Shown here: positions 23,895 to 33,373 of the stretch, in pieces | Position numbering within the stretch: position 1 is the stretch's first letter | Layout: each line of letters begins with the position of its first letter | Source of the DNA: Streptomyces reniochalinae | GTDB taxonomy: Bacteria > Actinomycetota > Actinomycetes > Streptomycetales > Streptomycetaceae | Length of the DNA stretch: 64,000 nt | Direction: 5' to 3' | NCBI RefSeq assembly: GCF_003323735.1 | Contig: NZ_QOIM01000020.1 | Span: 121,026-185,025 of the forward strand | Made by a program: the position numbers and the translations under genes | Notes under the pieces: model-generated | Databases searched by the model: none | What the model was told of the DNA's origin: nothing | What the model saw: only the letters and a program-made list of their open reading frames with translations

Positions 23895-25805
23895 ATGGCC
23901 CGATCCGATGAGATTCCCGTCCCCCAACCGAGCGGCAGGACACGGTCCTTCAGCCTGCCCGGCACCCTGGCCCAGCGGTGGAACGCGCTGGCCGTGGCCG
24001 CCTGCGGGGTCACGGTGCTGGTCATGGGGTACCGGCACCGCTGGACCAACGACGACGCGCTGATCTACACCCGCGCCGTGCGCCAGATCCTCGCGGGCAA
24101 CGGCCCCGTCTTCAACGCCACGGAGCGCGCCGAGACGTCGACCGGGACGCTGTGGCAGTGGTTGCTCGCCGCGGGCAGCGCCGTGCCGGGCGTGGACGAT
24201 CCGCTGCGGCTGGCCGTGGCACTGGGGCTGCTGCTGACCGTCGTCGGCTACCTCCTCGCGCTCGACGGCACCCGCCGCATGATCCGCCTCACCCGCCCGG
24301 CGGGGGCGCTGCTCCCCTTCGGTGTCGTGCTGCTGCTGCCGCTGTGCGCGACCTGGGACTACGCGACCTCGGGTCTGGAGACGGGCCTCTCGTTCGCCTA
24401 TCTGGGCGGGTGCTGGTGGCTGCTGGTCCACGCGCGGGTGCTGCGGGCGAGGGCGTCACACCCGGGAACGCGAGCGCAGGCGGGAACGCGAGCGCAGGCG
24501 GGCGCGGAGGGCGTGCGGGCGCGGGTGGAGGACGGCCGAGCCCCAGCGCTGCCCGCGACGGCGTGCGCGCTGGGGCTCGGCCCCCTGGTGCGGCCCGACC
24601 TGGCGCTGGTGAGCGGCCTGTTCCTGGTGGCCATGTGGCTGATGTGGCGTCCCGGGTGGCGCACGACCCTCGGCTGGGCGGGCGCCGCCGTGGCGCTCCC
24701 CGTCGCCTACGAGGTCTTCCGCGCGGGCTACTACGGCGTGCTCGTCCCCCTCCCCGCCATCGCCAAGGAGGCCTCGGGAACGGAGTGGCGGTTCGGCTGG
24801 GACTACATGCTCAACACGCTCAACACCTACGCGCTGTGGGTGCCGCTGGGACTGGTCGCCGCGTACGCGGTACGGGCAGCGGTCCGCCGCGCCCCCGGGC
24901 GGCGGCCGGACGACGCCCGCGAGCCGGACGGCACCCGACGGCCTGGCAGGGTGCGGGCGGCGGACGCGGCGCTGGTGGGGGCGCCGGTCGTCGCCGGGCT
25001 GCTGTCGGCGTTCTTCGTCGTCAAGATCGGCGGCGACTTCATGCACGGCCGCATGGTGCTGCCCGCGCTGTTCCTGGTGCTGCTGCCGGTCTTCCTGCTG
25101 CCGTACGGACGGATGACCGTGGCGCTGGCCGGGGCGGTCGGTGTGTGGGGGCTGGTGTGCGCACTGGCGCTGCGGCCCCCCATCGAGAGCCCCGACGACC
25201 CGCGCATCGTCTTCGACTCCCACACCGTCTACCAGCACCTCCTCGGCGACCGGCACCCAGTCGGCCAACTCGCCCACACCACGACCCCGCGCGCCTTCAC
25301 CACGGCCGCACGGCGCACCATCGAGCGCGGGAACCACGGACTGGTGCTGCGGCTTCCCTACGACAAGGGGTACCCCGTCGTCCCCCTCGCGCCCCACGTG
25401 CGGGCACCGGTCGCCGCCGCCGAGGCCCGGCTGGGGCACGCCGGAGCGGTACTTCCGCTGGACGGCTTCGTCATCGACATCCTCGGACTGGCCAACCCGC
25501 TGGGCGCCCACACCGAACCCGTCAGCCGGAAGAAGGCGGGGCACGAGAAGCCGATCGACCGTGCCTGGATCGTCGCGGACGTGACCGCGCCCGGAACCAG
25601 CGTCCCGGGCGTCGACGCAGGTGACGTACGCGCTGCACGGCACGCCCTGACCTGCGGGCCGCTCCCCGGACTGCTGGCCTCGGCCCGCGAGGCGATGAGC
25701 CCCGCACGCTTCTGGGACAACCTCACCGGCGCCTGGGACCGCACCCGCATGCGCATCCCCGCCGACCCGGTGGAGGCCGAACGCGCCCTGTGCCGGCGGG
25801 ACTAG
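23895..25805 (+). CDS. AftB-like membrane arabinofuranosyltransferase (ZomB-type GT-C protein)
   Basis: 636-aa polytopic membrane protein. The first extracytoplasmic loop reads RWTNDDALIYTRAVRQIL (Asp pair D53-D54), followed by GNGPVFNATERAETSTGTLW. This is the pattern of mycobacterial AftB (Rv3805c), often labelled ZomB, which uses DPA to add terminal beta-1,2-arabinofuranose. About ten hydrophobic segments span residues 30-470; VRPDLALVSG and KIGGDFMHGR are further conserved loops. The C-terminal third is hydrophilic and extracytoplasmic. ATG at 23895 is preferred because conservation begins soon after; an in-frame ATG at 23742 is an alternative. A disordered cytoplasmic loop (about 190-220) contains a short Gly-Thr-Arg-Ala-Gln repeat. 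The stop codon is part of the target site of a MITE. Confidence 0.83.
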   Translation: MARSDEIPVPQPSGRTRSFSLPGTLAQRWNALAVAACGVTVLVMGYRHRWTNDDALIYTRAVRQILAGNGPVFNATERAETSTGTLWQWLLAAGSAVPGVDDPLRLAVALGLLLTVVGYLLALDGTRRMIRLTRPAGALLPFGVVLLLPLCATWDYATSGLETGLSFAYLGGCWWLLVHARVLRARASHPGTRAQAGTRAQAGAEGVRARVEDGRAPALPATACALGLGPLVRPDLALVSGLFLVAMWLMWRPGWRTTLGWAGAAVALPVAYEVFRAGYYGVLVPLPAIAKEASGTEWRFGWDYMLNTLNTYALWVPLGLVAAYAVRAAVRRAPGRRPDDAREPDGTRRPGRVRAADAALVGAPVVAGLLSAFFVVKIGGDFMHGRMVLPALFLVLLPVFLLPYGRMTVALAGAVGVWGLVCALALRPPIESPDDPRIVFDSHTVYQHLLGDRHPVGQLAHTTTPRAFTTAARRTIERGNHGLVLRLPYDKGYPVVPLAPHVRAPVAAAEARLGHAGAVLPLDGFVIDILGLANPLGAHTEPVSRKKAGHEKPIDRAWIVADVTAPGTSVPGVDAGDVRAARHALTCGPLPGLLASAREAMSPARFWDNLTGAWDRTRMRIPADPVEAERALCRRD

Positions 25806-25884
25806 GTCGTGTCTTCAAAGTCCCGCCTGCCTGGCGGTGTCTGGCACGCCCTCCGGGCGGACGCCGCTACTTTGAAGACACTCC
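25806..25884. mobile_element. 79-bp MITE, probably mobilised by an IS5-family element
   Basis: The element is bounded by CTAG on both sides (25802-25805 and 25885-25888), matching a 4-bp target duplication of the YTAR type. Its ends are 16-bp inverted repeats with two mismatches. The left end is GTCGTGTCTTCAAAGT; the right end reads GGAGTGTCTTCAAAGT on the opposite strand. Between them are 47 GC-rich bases with no coding capacity. GTGTCTTCAAAG-type ends resemble those of IS5-family elements of Streptomyces; that comparison is from memory. The left CTAG contains the TAG stop codon of the AftB-like gene. Confidence 0.7.
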
Positions 25885-25893
25885 CTAGAGGCG

Positions 25894-25925
25894 CCGGGTG
25901 CCGGAAACGCGTTTCCGGCACCCGG
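25894..25925. terminator. Perfect 32-base palindrome, likely bidirectional terminator
   Basis: The two 16-base halves (first half CCGGGTGCCGGAAACG) are exact reverse complements and would form a hairpin of about 14 pairs. It lies between the 3' ends of the AftB-like gene (+) and the methyltransferase gene (-). There is no U-tract, which is common for high-GC actinomycete terminators. Confidence 0.7.
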
Positions 25926-25939
25926 TGGCGGCCCCGCCG

Positions 25940-26884
25940 TCAGCGTGCCGTGCGGCGGGTGTCGCGGGCGCGGACGAGGGCGCGGGTCACCACGGGGGGC
26001 AGGAGGTCGACGGCGAGGCGGCGGGCGGCACGGGTGCGCGGCGCCCGCGCGGCGGCGGCGTCCGGCGCCGGCGCGTGCCGCGAGACGGGCACCGGCGGCG
26101 CGTCGGACTTCCGCGCACCGACCAGCAGCATCCGCCTGCCCGCCACCTCCTGCCACTGCAACCAGCACCTGCCCCGCTCCCGCAGCGCGGCGTGCAACGC
26201 GTCCTGCCAGGGTTCCGCGTCGCCCCACGTGCCGTAGAACTTGTGGCTGGAGACGCACACGGGCCGCAGCCCGCTCTCCAGTACGGCCTGCCAGGTGGCG
26301 CAGGCGACGCCCGGGGTGTGGTCGGAGCGGTAGTCGTCGAGCACGACGACGCCCTCGGGCCCGAGGGCGTCCCGGGCGGCCGCGATGTCGCCGTACACGT
26401 GCTCGTACAGGTGCGAGGCGTCCACGTGGACGAAGCGGCAGCTGCCGTCCTCCACCTCGCGCGGCACCACGGTGGTGGGCGCCTGGAGGATGTGCGGCAG
26501 GTCGTCCCAGAAGGAGCCGTAGTTGGCCTCGAACGCGCGTCGGGTGAGGGTCGCGTAGGAGCCGCGCATCTCACGCGCGTTGGCGGCGTCCGGCGCCTCG
26601 GAGCCGAACAGGTCGCAGACGGTGAAGCGTTCGTGCGGCGCGTCGAGGTAGGCCCGCATGAGAACGGCGCTCTTGCCCATGTAGGCGCCCATCTCCAGCA
26701 GGTCGCCGCGGTGCCGCAGTTCCCGCTGACGGCTGAGGAACCAGTCGAAGAGGATGAGATCCGTGCGGTAGAACCAGCCGGGCACCTCGTCGAAGGAGCG
26801 CGGTGCGGGCAGTGCCTGCGCCCGGCCGCCCGGTTCTGGGGCGGCCGGTGTCCGGCCGGACGTGGACGCGGCTGTGGTGGTCAT
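25940..26884 (-). CDS. Class I SAM-dependent methyltransferase (Methyltransf_24 type)
   Basis: 314 aa. The SAM-binding region shows LLEMGAYMGKSAVLMRAYLD (motif I), FTVCDLFGSEA and FVHVDASHLYEHVYGDIAAA, where HVDASH is typical of the Methyltransf_24 group found in surface-polysaccharide clusters. LGPEGVVVLDDY continues the fold. The first 45 residues and the last 45 are Ala/Pro- or Arg-rich and probably disordered. ATG at 26884 has GAGGAG ten bases upstream. It is a likely O-methylating decoration enzyme for the glycopolymer; the target sugar is unknown. It runs convergent to the AftB-like gene and in the same direction as the acyltransferase genes. Confidence 0.82.
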   Translation of the reverse strand: MTTTAASTSGRTPAAPEPGGRAQALPAPRSFDEVPGWFYRTDLILFDWFLSRQRELRHRGDLLEMGAYMGKSAVLMRAYLDAPHERFTVCDLFGSEAPDAANAREMRGSYATLTRRAFEANYGSFWDDLPHILQAPTTVVPREVEDGSCRFVHVDASHLYEHVYGDIAAARDALGPEGVVVLDDYRSDHTPGVACATWQAVLESGLRPVCVSSHKFYGTWGDAEPWQDALHAALRERGRCWLQWQEVAGRRMLLVGARKSDAPPVPVSRHAPAPDAAAARAPRTRAARRLAVDLLPPVVTRALVRARDTRRTAR

Positions 26885-27023
26885 GGAGGCGGGTCTCCTC
26901 TGCGGACGGGGACGTTCGAGGGGGCCGAGGCCCTGTATAGGGGGCCGGTCCGAGCCGGCGCACGCCCAGGAACCGCACCTCGGCGAAGCTTCCGCGCGCC
27001 GCCGTCCGCGGGCCACCCGGAGT

Positions 27024-28769
27024 TCAGCGACCGTTCCGCGCGGCGGAGGAACCGCCCTGGCGGGCACGGTCCACGCCCGGCACGGGGCCGTGCGGAAACG
27101 CTCCGCCCGCGAGGCCCTCAGAGGGGCGCGGGTCCGCCGGATCGCCACCAGAGCGGTCACGGGCCCGCAGCCAGGCGGGGAACGGCGGTTCGACGAACGG
27201 CCACAGACAGCTGCGCACCTGCGGCGTGCTCAGCAGCACGGCGAGCCCGACGGCCAGCACCGTCGTCCCCGCCACAGCCGGCAGACCCCAGGCGAGGACG
27301 AGCCCGTAGCCGCCCGCCCTCTCGACGGCCTCGATCACCAGCCCGTGCAGCAGGAACGGATACAGCGCGCACGCCCCCAGCGCGGAGAACCTGGTCACCC
27401 GGGAGGAGACGAGGGCCAGGAAGGCGGCGACGAGGACCGCGCCCACACCGAAGAGCGCGAGCCGCACGCACACGTACCGCAACGGGGACAGCCCCAACTC
27501 CTCGCTGGTCGCCTCCATCAGCAGCCAGTCGCGGCTCACCCTGGGCGCCGCCCACCAGGCCCCCACCACGGCGGCGGCCACCACAGGCAGCGCGCACAGG
27601 CGTGCCGCCCGGCTCCCCACCAGGCGCAGGTGTGCGGGGCGCAGCCGCAGGCCGAGAACGAACCACGGCCAGTACATCAGCAGTCGCGGCAGGGCCGGTC
27701 CGCCGCCCACCTCCAGGAATCCGGTGCCGACGGAGACGAGCGCGGCCAGCGCGACGGGCCAGCGCACCGCGCTCCACAGCGGCGCGGTCAGCCGCCACAC
27801 GAGCAGCGCGGCCAGGAACCAGCACACGAAGGACGGCCGCGTCAGCGTGACGGCGAAGGGCCGGTCCCACAGCAGCGTGTCCATCCCCGCGTACGCCGCC
27901 TCGAAGGCGAGATAGGGCACCAGGACGTGCGTCAACAGCCTCCGCACCTGGTCCGGGCGCCCGGTGAAACCGCGCGTAAGACAGCCGCTCAGCAGGGAGA
28001 GGGCGGGCAGGTGGAAGGCGTACACCAGCAGCCAGGCCGCCTTGGCGCCGCGCATCCCGTCGGCGACGGGCGCCCAGTTGTGCGCCAGCACCACCAGGAC
28101 GACCAGGAGGAACTTCGCGTTGTCCAGGAACGGGTCCCGCCCGCCGTACCGCCGCGCGGGGCGGCGCCCGTCCGGGCGCCGCAGTCGTGCCCCTCCCGTC
28201 GCCGCGCGCGTCGCGCCCGTGGGTGGGGCGGGGGCCCGGTCTCGGGCCCTGGACCGGGTTCCGGCCCCCGCCGCCGTCCCGGTTGCCGCACCGGCGCGTG
28301 TGCGGGATCGCGGGCGCGCGCCGTCGAGCCCGCGGCCGCGGGGCCGCGGTCGCGGGGCGGACGAGGGGGAGGGGGCGGGGACCGGCGGGACCGGGGCGGT
28401 GCGGGCGGTCGGCGAGTAGGGCGCGGCGCCCTGCGCCGCACCGGCGAGGGCCCCGCCCCCGGTGGTCCGCGTCCCGGCCGTTCGGGGACCGGCGGTTCCT
28501 GGCCCGGCCATTCCGGTGTAGGCGGTTCCTGTACCCGTCGTCGCGGCTCCGACCGTTCCGGCTCCGCGTCCCGCCTCGGGCCAGTGACCCGTCGCGGGTG
28601 GGTGCCCGGTCACGGCGCCGCGTCCCGCGGGCATGTGCCCGCTGCCGAGCGCGGAGCGTCGGGTTTCCGGTGCGGGGTGCCAGGACCCCGGTGGGGAGGC
28701 CCAGGGTTCGGCTCCGCCCACCGCGTAACCGTGGGTCGCGTAGGTGTCGGTGAAAGGGTCCCAGGCCAT
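27024..28769 (-). CDS. Membrane acyltransferase family 3 protein, copy 2
   Basis: 581 aa. After about 210 residues of Gly/Ala/Thr/Pro-rich low complexity comes a ten-helix Acyl_transf_3 domain beginning [20 protein letters not shown]. The motif histidine is in LVVLAHNWAP, and FHLPALSLLSG and [14 protein letters not shown] follow. Such proteins transfer acetyl or other acyl groups from the cytoplasm to surface sugars. The start ATG shares one base with the stop of the other acyltransferase gene (TGATGG), so the pair is translationally coupled. The domain closely matches that protein, indicating duplication. The substrate is unknown. Confidence 0.85.
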   Translation of the reverse strand: MAWDPFTDTYATHGYAVGGAEPWASPPGSWHPAPETRRSALGSGHMPAGRGAVTGHPPATGHWPEAGRGAGTVGAATTGTGTAYTGMAGPGTAGPRTAGTRTTGGGALAGAAQGAAPYSPTARTAPVPPVPAPSPSSAPRPRPRGRGLDGARPRSRTRAGAATGTAAGAGTRSRARDRAPAPPTGATRAATGGARLRRPDGRRPARRYGGRDPFLDNAKFLLVVLVVLAHNWAPVADGMRGAKAAWLLVYAFHLPALSLLSGCLTRGFTGRPDQVRRLLTHVLVPYLAFEAAYAGMDTLLWDRPFAVTLTRPSFVCWFLAALLVWRLTAPLWSAVRWPVALAALVSVGTGFLEVGGGPALPRLLMYWPWFVLGLRLRPAHLRLVGSRAARLCALPVVAAAVVGAWWAAPRVSRDWLLMEATSEELGLSPLRYVCVRLALFGVGAVLVAAFLALVSSRVTRFSALGACALYPFLLHGLVIEAVERAGGYGLVLAWGLPAVAGTTVLAVGLAVLLSTPQVRSCLWPFVEPPFPAWLRARDRSGGDPADPRPSEGLAGGAFPHGPVPGVDRARQGGSSAARNGR

Positions 28770-30520
28770 CACGCCGTCCTCGGCTCGCTCGGCTCGCTCG
28801 GCTCTCCCTGATCCCGCGCCTCGCCGGCGGTGCCGAGTCCGCTCGGCCCCTGCACCGCGCCCGCCCCCAAACCGCCGGGGCCGCTCACCGCACCGGTCGC
28901 GAGGCCACCCGCCGCGCCCGCAGCGCCCGGGTCGGCCGACCCGCTCTCGGGCCGGGTCCGTGTCCGGGGCCTCGCCCGAGGCCGGGTCTTCGCCCGGGGG
29001 CGGGTGACGCCCGGCAGGGGTGGTTCGACGAGGGGTCGAGCGAGCCACCGTACGGGCGCGGTCGACAGCAGGACGGCGGCAGCGGCGCCCAGTGCCGTCA
29101 ACAGGGCGGCGCCCAGGGGGCCCAGCGGGCGCAGCGGCGCGTCCCAGCCGTAGGCGTGCGCCGCGGTGGCCAGCAGCCCGTGCAGCAGATACGGGTACAG
29201 GGTGACGGCGCCCAGCGCGGTCAGCCACAGCGTGCGCCGGGGTACGAGGACGAGGAAGGCGGCGGTCATCAGCGCGGTCACCGCGAACAGGGCCAGCCGC
29301 ACGAGCAGGTAGGGCGTCGTGGCCACGCCGAGGTCGGCCTGGCCGTAGCTCATCCACAGCCAGTGCACATCGGTGCCGGGGGCGAGCGCGTACGCCGCGG
29401 CGGCGCCGGCCGTGAGCACCGCGGGGGCGCACCAGCGCGCCCAGCCGTTGGCGCGCAGTCGTGCCAAGTGCGCGGGCTCCAGGGTCAGTCCGAGCACGAA
29501 CCAGGGGAGGAACATCAGCACGCGGGGCAGCGCCAGGTCGTGGCCCGGAGTGGAGGTGCCCGCGGCCAGGGAGATCAGCGCGGCGACGGGGACGGGCCAG
29601 GGCACGACGCGCCACACGGGTGCGGTCAGCCGCCAGACGAAGAGCGCGGCCAGGAACCAGCACACGAAGGTGGGTTCGGTCAGCGTGAGCCGGTAGGGCT
29701 TGTGCCAGACGGTGGCCTCGACGGCGCTGTAGAGCACCTCGAAGACGAGGTAGGGCACGAGCACTCCGGCGAGCAGTCTGCGTACCTGGTCGGGCCGTCC
29801 GGTGAAGCCGCGCGAGAGGTAGCCGCTGAGCAGGATGAAGGCGGGCATGTGGAACGAGGCGATCCACAGGTAGGCGGCCTTCACGGTGCGGGAGCCCTCG
29901 ACGAGCCCCATGGGCCAGGTGTGGCCGATGACGACGAGCACGATCAGCAGGAACTTGGCGTTGTCGAGAAAGGGGTCGCGCTCGGCGGAACCCTTGCCCG
30001 CGCGTCCGCCGGGGGCCGGCCCGCCGGGCCCACCCGGTTCCGGCCGGCCGGGCCCGCCCGCCGGGGGCCCGTCCCCTCCCGCGTCCCGGGGAGGCCGCTC
30101 CCGCCCCGCGTCCCGGGGAGGCCGCTCCCGCCCCGCGCCCCCGGAGAGCCGGTCTCGTCCCGCGCCCCCGGGCCGGGCCGCCCCCGTACGCGCCGACCCG
30201 CACGGCTCATTGCGCCCGACCCGCAGGAACCGGACGGACCCCGAGGGCCAGACGCACCGCAGGGGCCGCCCGGACCGGACGGACCGCAGAAACCGGGCGG
30301 ACCGCAAGGACCAGACGGACCGCGGAGGCCGCAGGGGCCGGACGGACCGCCCGAACCGGGCGCACCGCAGGAACCGGCCGGGCCGCGAGGCCCGGCCGGA
30401 CCGTTCCGGCCCCGCCTCGCGTCCGCCGCCGGGAGCGGCGGACGCGCGCGTGCCGGGGACGGCGGGTCGGCTGACGACGCCGCCTTCCGGTCCGGCTGGG
30501 TCGATGATCTGCGAGGCCAT
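28769..30520 (-). CDS. Membrane acyltransferase family 3 protein, copy 1
   Basis: 583 aa. The acyltransferase domain starts near residue 182 ([20 protein letters not shown]) and contains [20 protein letters not shown], with about ten membrane helices. It is a putative O-acyltransferase of a surface polymer. The first 180 residues are odd: residues 45-105 are an Arg/Phe/Leu/Ser/Val-rich run built on a 9-base repeat, followed by Gly/Pro/Arg-rich sequence. Third-position G/C favours this frame over the other minus-strand frame, which would read as a collagen-like Gly-Pro repeat. ATG at 30520 is chosen; a start further inside, near the domain, is possible. It is divergent from the GT4 gene at 30704. 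Confidence 0.78.
   Translation of the reverse strand: MASQIIDPAGPEGGVVSRPAVPGTRASAAPGGGREAGPERSGRASRPGRFLRCARFGRSVRPLRPPRSVWSLRSARFLRSVRSGRPLRCVWPSGSVRFLRVGRNEPCGSARTGAARPGGAGRDRLSGGAGRERPPRDAGRERPPRDAGGDGPPAGGPGRPEPGGPGGPAPGGRAGKGSAERDPFLDNAKFLLIVLVVIGHTWPMGLVEGSRTVKAAYLWIASFHMPAFILLSGYLSRGFTGRPDQVRRLLAGVLVPYLVFEVLYSAVEATVWHKPYRLTLTEPTFVCWFLAALFVWRLTAPVWRVVPWPVPVAALISLAAGTSTPGHDLALPRVLMFLPWFVLGLTLEPAHLARLRANGWARWCAPAVLTAGAAAAYALAPGTDVHWLWMSYGQADLGVATTPYLLVRLALFAVTALMTAAFLVLVPRRTLWLTALGAVTLYPYLLHGLLATAAHAYGWDAPLRPLGPLGAALLTALGAAAAVLLSTAPVRWLARPLVEPPLPGVTRPRAKTRPRARPRTRTRPESGSADPGAAGAAGGLATGAVSGPGGLGAGAVQGPSGLGTAGEARDQGEPSEPSEPRTA
30221..30408 (-). repeat. Degenerate 9-base repeat tract in the acyltransferase N-terminal region
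   Basis: On the plus strand, variants of GGACCGCAG recur about twenty times with few interruptions. The period is a multiple of three, so every frame stays open on both strands and gives periodic peptides: Arg-Ser-Val-Arg-like in the gene frame, Gly-Pro-X in two others. Slippage here would change the length of the N-terminal region without breaking the frame. Confidence 0.7.
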
Positions 30521-30659
30521 TGATCGGACAGTAGGTGCGGTCGGGCTTTCGGCCGTCGCGGCATGCCGCCGTCGGGGCCGAACGAGGGACATACGAGTGT
30601 TAAGAACGCATCTCCTCCCTTTTCCCACCTGAAATAGACGAGGACGAAATGGAGAAATC

Positions 30660-30675
30660 CGGTCAATACGGTCAA
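30660..30675. promoter_or_regulatory. Direct repeat CGGTCAA upstream of the GT4 gene
   Basis: CGGTCAA-TA-CGGTCAA lies about 30 bases before the start of the plus-strand GT4 gene. It sits in an unusually AT-rich stretch (about 30590-30690) between divergent genes, where promoters for both are expected. It could be an operator for a protein binding direct repeats; no regulator can be named. Confidence 0.3.
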
Positions 30676-30703
30676 AAGAGCACTGAGTGAAGGGGAGGCC
30701 GCG

Positions 30704-33373
30704 ATGAAGATCGTGTTCCTGTTGGACAACGCCTACGGAATCGGCGGGACGATCAGATCAACGGTGAACCTCTCCGGCGCCCTGGCCGACCGGCACCAGG
30801 TGGAGGTCGTCAGCCTGCGCCGCTCCCGCCAGGAGCCCGCGCTCAGCTTCGACCCGCGTGTACGGCTGACCTCGCTCATCGACCTGCGCCGCTCCTCGCC
30901 CGCCTACGACGGCGACGACCCCGCCTACCACCAGCGCAGCGAGCGCTTCACCGAAGGGCACGACCACTTCGAGAGGGGCATCTCCACCCGCCTCGGCGAC
31001 CTGCGGATCAAGGCCCTGCTGGAGAACCTGGACGCCGACGTCGTCATCGGCACCCGGCCGAAGATCAACGACTATCTCGCCGCCTACGGCACCAGGCGCT
31101 ACGTCCGCATCGGCCAGGAACACCTCACCCACCGGATGCACAGCGACCACATCCGTACCCACCAGGACGCGGCCCTCGCCCACCTGGACGGGTTCGTGAC
31201 CGTCTCCTACGCCGACGCCGCCGCCTACCGCGCCGCCCTGCCCGACGTCCGCGCCCGGATCGTCTGCGTCCCCAACGCCGTCCCGCCGGCCGACGTCGAG
31301 CCCTCGGACGGGCAGGCGAAGCTCATCGTCGCCGCGGGGCGCCTGATCAAGGTCAAGCGCTACGACCGGCTGCTGCGCGCCTTCGCCCTCGTCGCCGACA
31401 AGCACCCCGACTGGTCGCTGCGCCTGTACGGACGAGGCCCCCAGCGCGACGCGCTGCGCCGCACCCTCGACGGCCTCGGCCTGTCCGACCGCGCCTTCAT
31501 GATGGGCGCCCACTCCCCCATCGAGACCGAGTGGGCCAAGGGCTCCATCGCGGCCGTCTCCTCCGACGGCGAGTCCTTCGGCATGACCCTCGTCGAGGCC
31601 ATGCACTGCGGTGTCCCCGTCGTCAGCACCGACTGCCCCTACGGACCCGGCGAGATCATCGCCAACGGGCGCGACGGGCTGCTCGCGCCGCTGGGCGAGA
31701 ACGAGGACACCAACGTCCACGCCTACGCCGACGCGCTCCTCCACCTCGTGGAGGACCCCGCCCTGCGCACCCGCATGGGCCACGCCGCCCGCGAGAAGGC
31801 CGCCCGCTACAGCCCCCGGCGCATCGCGGGGGAGTACGAGGAGCTGATGGAAGGTCTCCTCGCCGAGCGCCGCGGCACACCGGGCGGCACCGGGCCGACG
31901 GCGCACGACACCACACGGCAGGCGACCGGCGGCGCCGCGGGGGACGCGGCCCCCGACACCGCACAGGACGCGGCCACCGGCCCCGGGGCCGGTCAGGGCG
32001 CCGACCGCCCGTCGGGCGAGGGGGCCGGAGCGGCACCCCGTACGGGGGCGCCCACGGCACCCCTGGCACCCGCGCCGCGCGGCGCGCGCTCCCGTACCGC
32101 ACCACGCGGCGCGCGCGCCCGTGCGCTCCGCGCCGCACGCCGCGTCGTCCCCCGCGCGCTGGTACCCGCCCTGCGCCCCCTCGCGAGAATCCTGTCGGGC
32201 ACCCCGCGTGCGGGCGGCAGCAGCCTGCCGCGCCCGCTCGCCCGGGTCCGGGCGCAGCACGACGGCGCGCTGCTGTTCCGCCTGCGCGCCACCACCCTCC
32301 CCCGGAGCACCGCCACGCTCTCCCTCCGCCCCCGCGGCCGCGACGGCACCGCCCCCGTCCGCCTCCCGCTGCCGCCCCGGGAGCAGGCCGACGCGGACGG
32401 CTGGGTCGAGGTCCGTCTCAGCCGCCAGGACGGCCCCTCCCTCCGCGAGGCCCGGTGGGACGCCTACGTCGAGCGCGCCTCGGACGGGCGGAGCAAGCGG
32501 GTCAAGGCCGAGCAGGTCGAGACGGCCCGGCTGTTGAGCATGCCGGCACCGGTGAACGCGGACGGCCATCTGGAGCCCTGGATCCCGTACGTGACGGAGG
32601 ACGGCTGCCTGGCCGTCCGGGTCTGGTCCCGCGACCGGCACGCGGAGGTCACAGGTCTCGTACGCGGCGAGCACGGCTACGCCCTCACCGCACGGTTGTA
32701 CGGACAGGGCGTCGCGCCCGAGCTGTCACGGCGCACCGTCGAACTCTCGGGCGGCCCCGTGCTGGTGGCGGTACCGCGCGGCGGCAACCCCCGGCAGGCG
32801 TTCGAGTTCCCCGGCCGCCGGGGCACCGAAGCGGACACCGTCGAACTGGAACTGCCCTACGAGCTGCCCGCGGCCTTCGCCGACGGCGCGGCCGAGGGGG
32901 TGTGGGACCTGTGGCTGCGGCCGGGGCTCGGTCCCGACCGGGTACGCCTGGGGCGGCTGCTGGGCGACCTGGCGGACCGCAAGAAGACCGACGTCACCCC
33001 CCGCACCCGGCTGGGCGAGAGCAACCTGGCCGTGCAGCTGTACTTCTCGCTCAACAACAACCTGGTCCTCACCCTCAAAACGCTGACCGCGCCCAGGGCG
33101 GACGACCACACCGCACCGGCGGCCACACAGCCCGCGACGCCGGCGGCCGCACAGCACACCGCGCCGGCGACCACGCAGCACACCTCATCGACGGCCGCCC
33201 GCCACTCCGACGAGGAGCTGCGGCAGCGGCAGGAGGCGACGGGGACACGCCAGGGCACGGGATCGTGGCAGGGATCCGAGGCGCAGACGGGCGCTCGCCG
33301 GCACGGCCCGGATCCGGCGGCGGGAAGCGCTCAGGGCCGCTCGTCCTCGCCGAGCGCCTCCGCCAGCGCCTGA
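30704..33373 (+). CDS. GT4-family glycosyltransferase with C-terminal beta-domain
   Basis: 889 aa. The GT-B domain (about 1-395) starts [20 protein letters not shown]. It has [20 protein letters not shown], the donor-site region [20 protein letters not shown] and [12 protein letters not shown], as in TagE/TarM-type and capsular GT4 enzymes. A low-complexity linker (about 395-475) and an Arg-rich helix lead to a C-terminal region (about 490-800) that looks beta-rich, possibly for polymer binding, and a 90-residue Thr/Ala/Gln tail. ATG at 30704 has GGGGAGG upstream. It is the only plus-strand gene between the acyltransferases and the next operon. Its last 43 bases overlap the 3' end of the convergent gene. 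Confidence 0.86.
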   Translation: MKIVFLLDNAYGIGGTIRSTVNLSGALADRHQVEVVSLRRSRQEPALSFDPRVRLTSLIDLRRSSPAYDGDDPAYHQRSERFTEGHDHFERGISTRLGDLRIKALLENLDADVVIGTRPKINDYLAAYGTRRYVRIGQEHLTHRMHSDHIRTHQDAALAHLDGFVTVSYADAAAYRAALPDVRARIVCVPNAVPPADVEPSDGQAKLIVAAGRLIKVKRYDRLLRAFALVADKHPDWSLRLYGRGPQRDALRRTLDGLGLSDRAFMMGAHSPIETEWAKGSIAAVSSDGESFGMTLVEAMHCGVPVVSTDCPYGPGEIIANGRDGLLAPLGENEDTNVHAYADALLHLVEDPALRTRMGHAAREKAARYSPRRIAGEYEELMEGLLAERRGTPGGTGPTAHDTTRQATGGAAGDAAPDTAQDAATGPGAGQGADRPSGEGAGAAPRTGAPTAPLAPAPRGARSRTAPRGARARALRAARRVVPRALVPALRPLARILSGTPRAGGSSLPRPLARVRAQHDGALLFRLRATTLPRSTATLSLRPRGRDGTAPVRLPLPPREQADADGWVEVRLSRQDGPSLREARWDAYVERASDGRSKRVKAEQVETARLLSMPAPVNADGHLEPWIPYVTEDGCLAVRVWSRDRHAEVTGLVRGEHGYALTARLYGQGVAPELSRRTVELSGGPVLVAVPRGGNPRQAFEFPGRRGTEADTVELELPYELPAAFADGAAEGVWDLWLRPGLGPDRVRLGRLLGDLADRKKTDVTPRTRLGESNLAVQLYFSLNNNLVLTLKTLTAPRADDHTAPAATQPATPAAAQHTAPATTQHTSSTAARHSDEELRQRQEATGTRQGTGSWQGSEAQTGARRHGPDPAAGSAQGRSSSPSASASA

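Noticed and set aside
29944..30729. Collagen-like Gly-Pro-X protein on the minus strand
   Set aside because: The periodic sequence comes from the 9-base repeat; third-position G/C is better in the acyltransferase frame, and this frame runs out of register into the acyltransferase domain.
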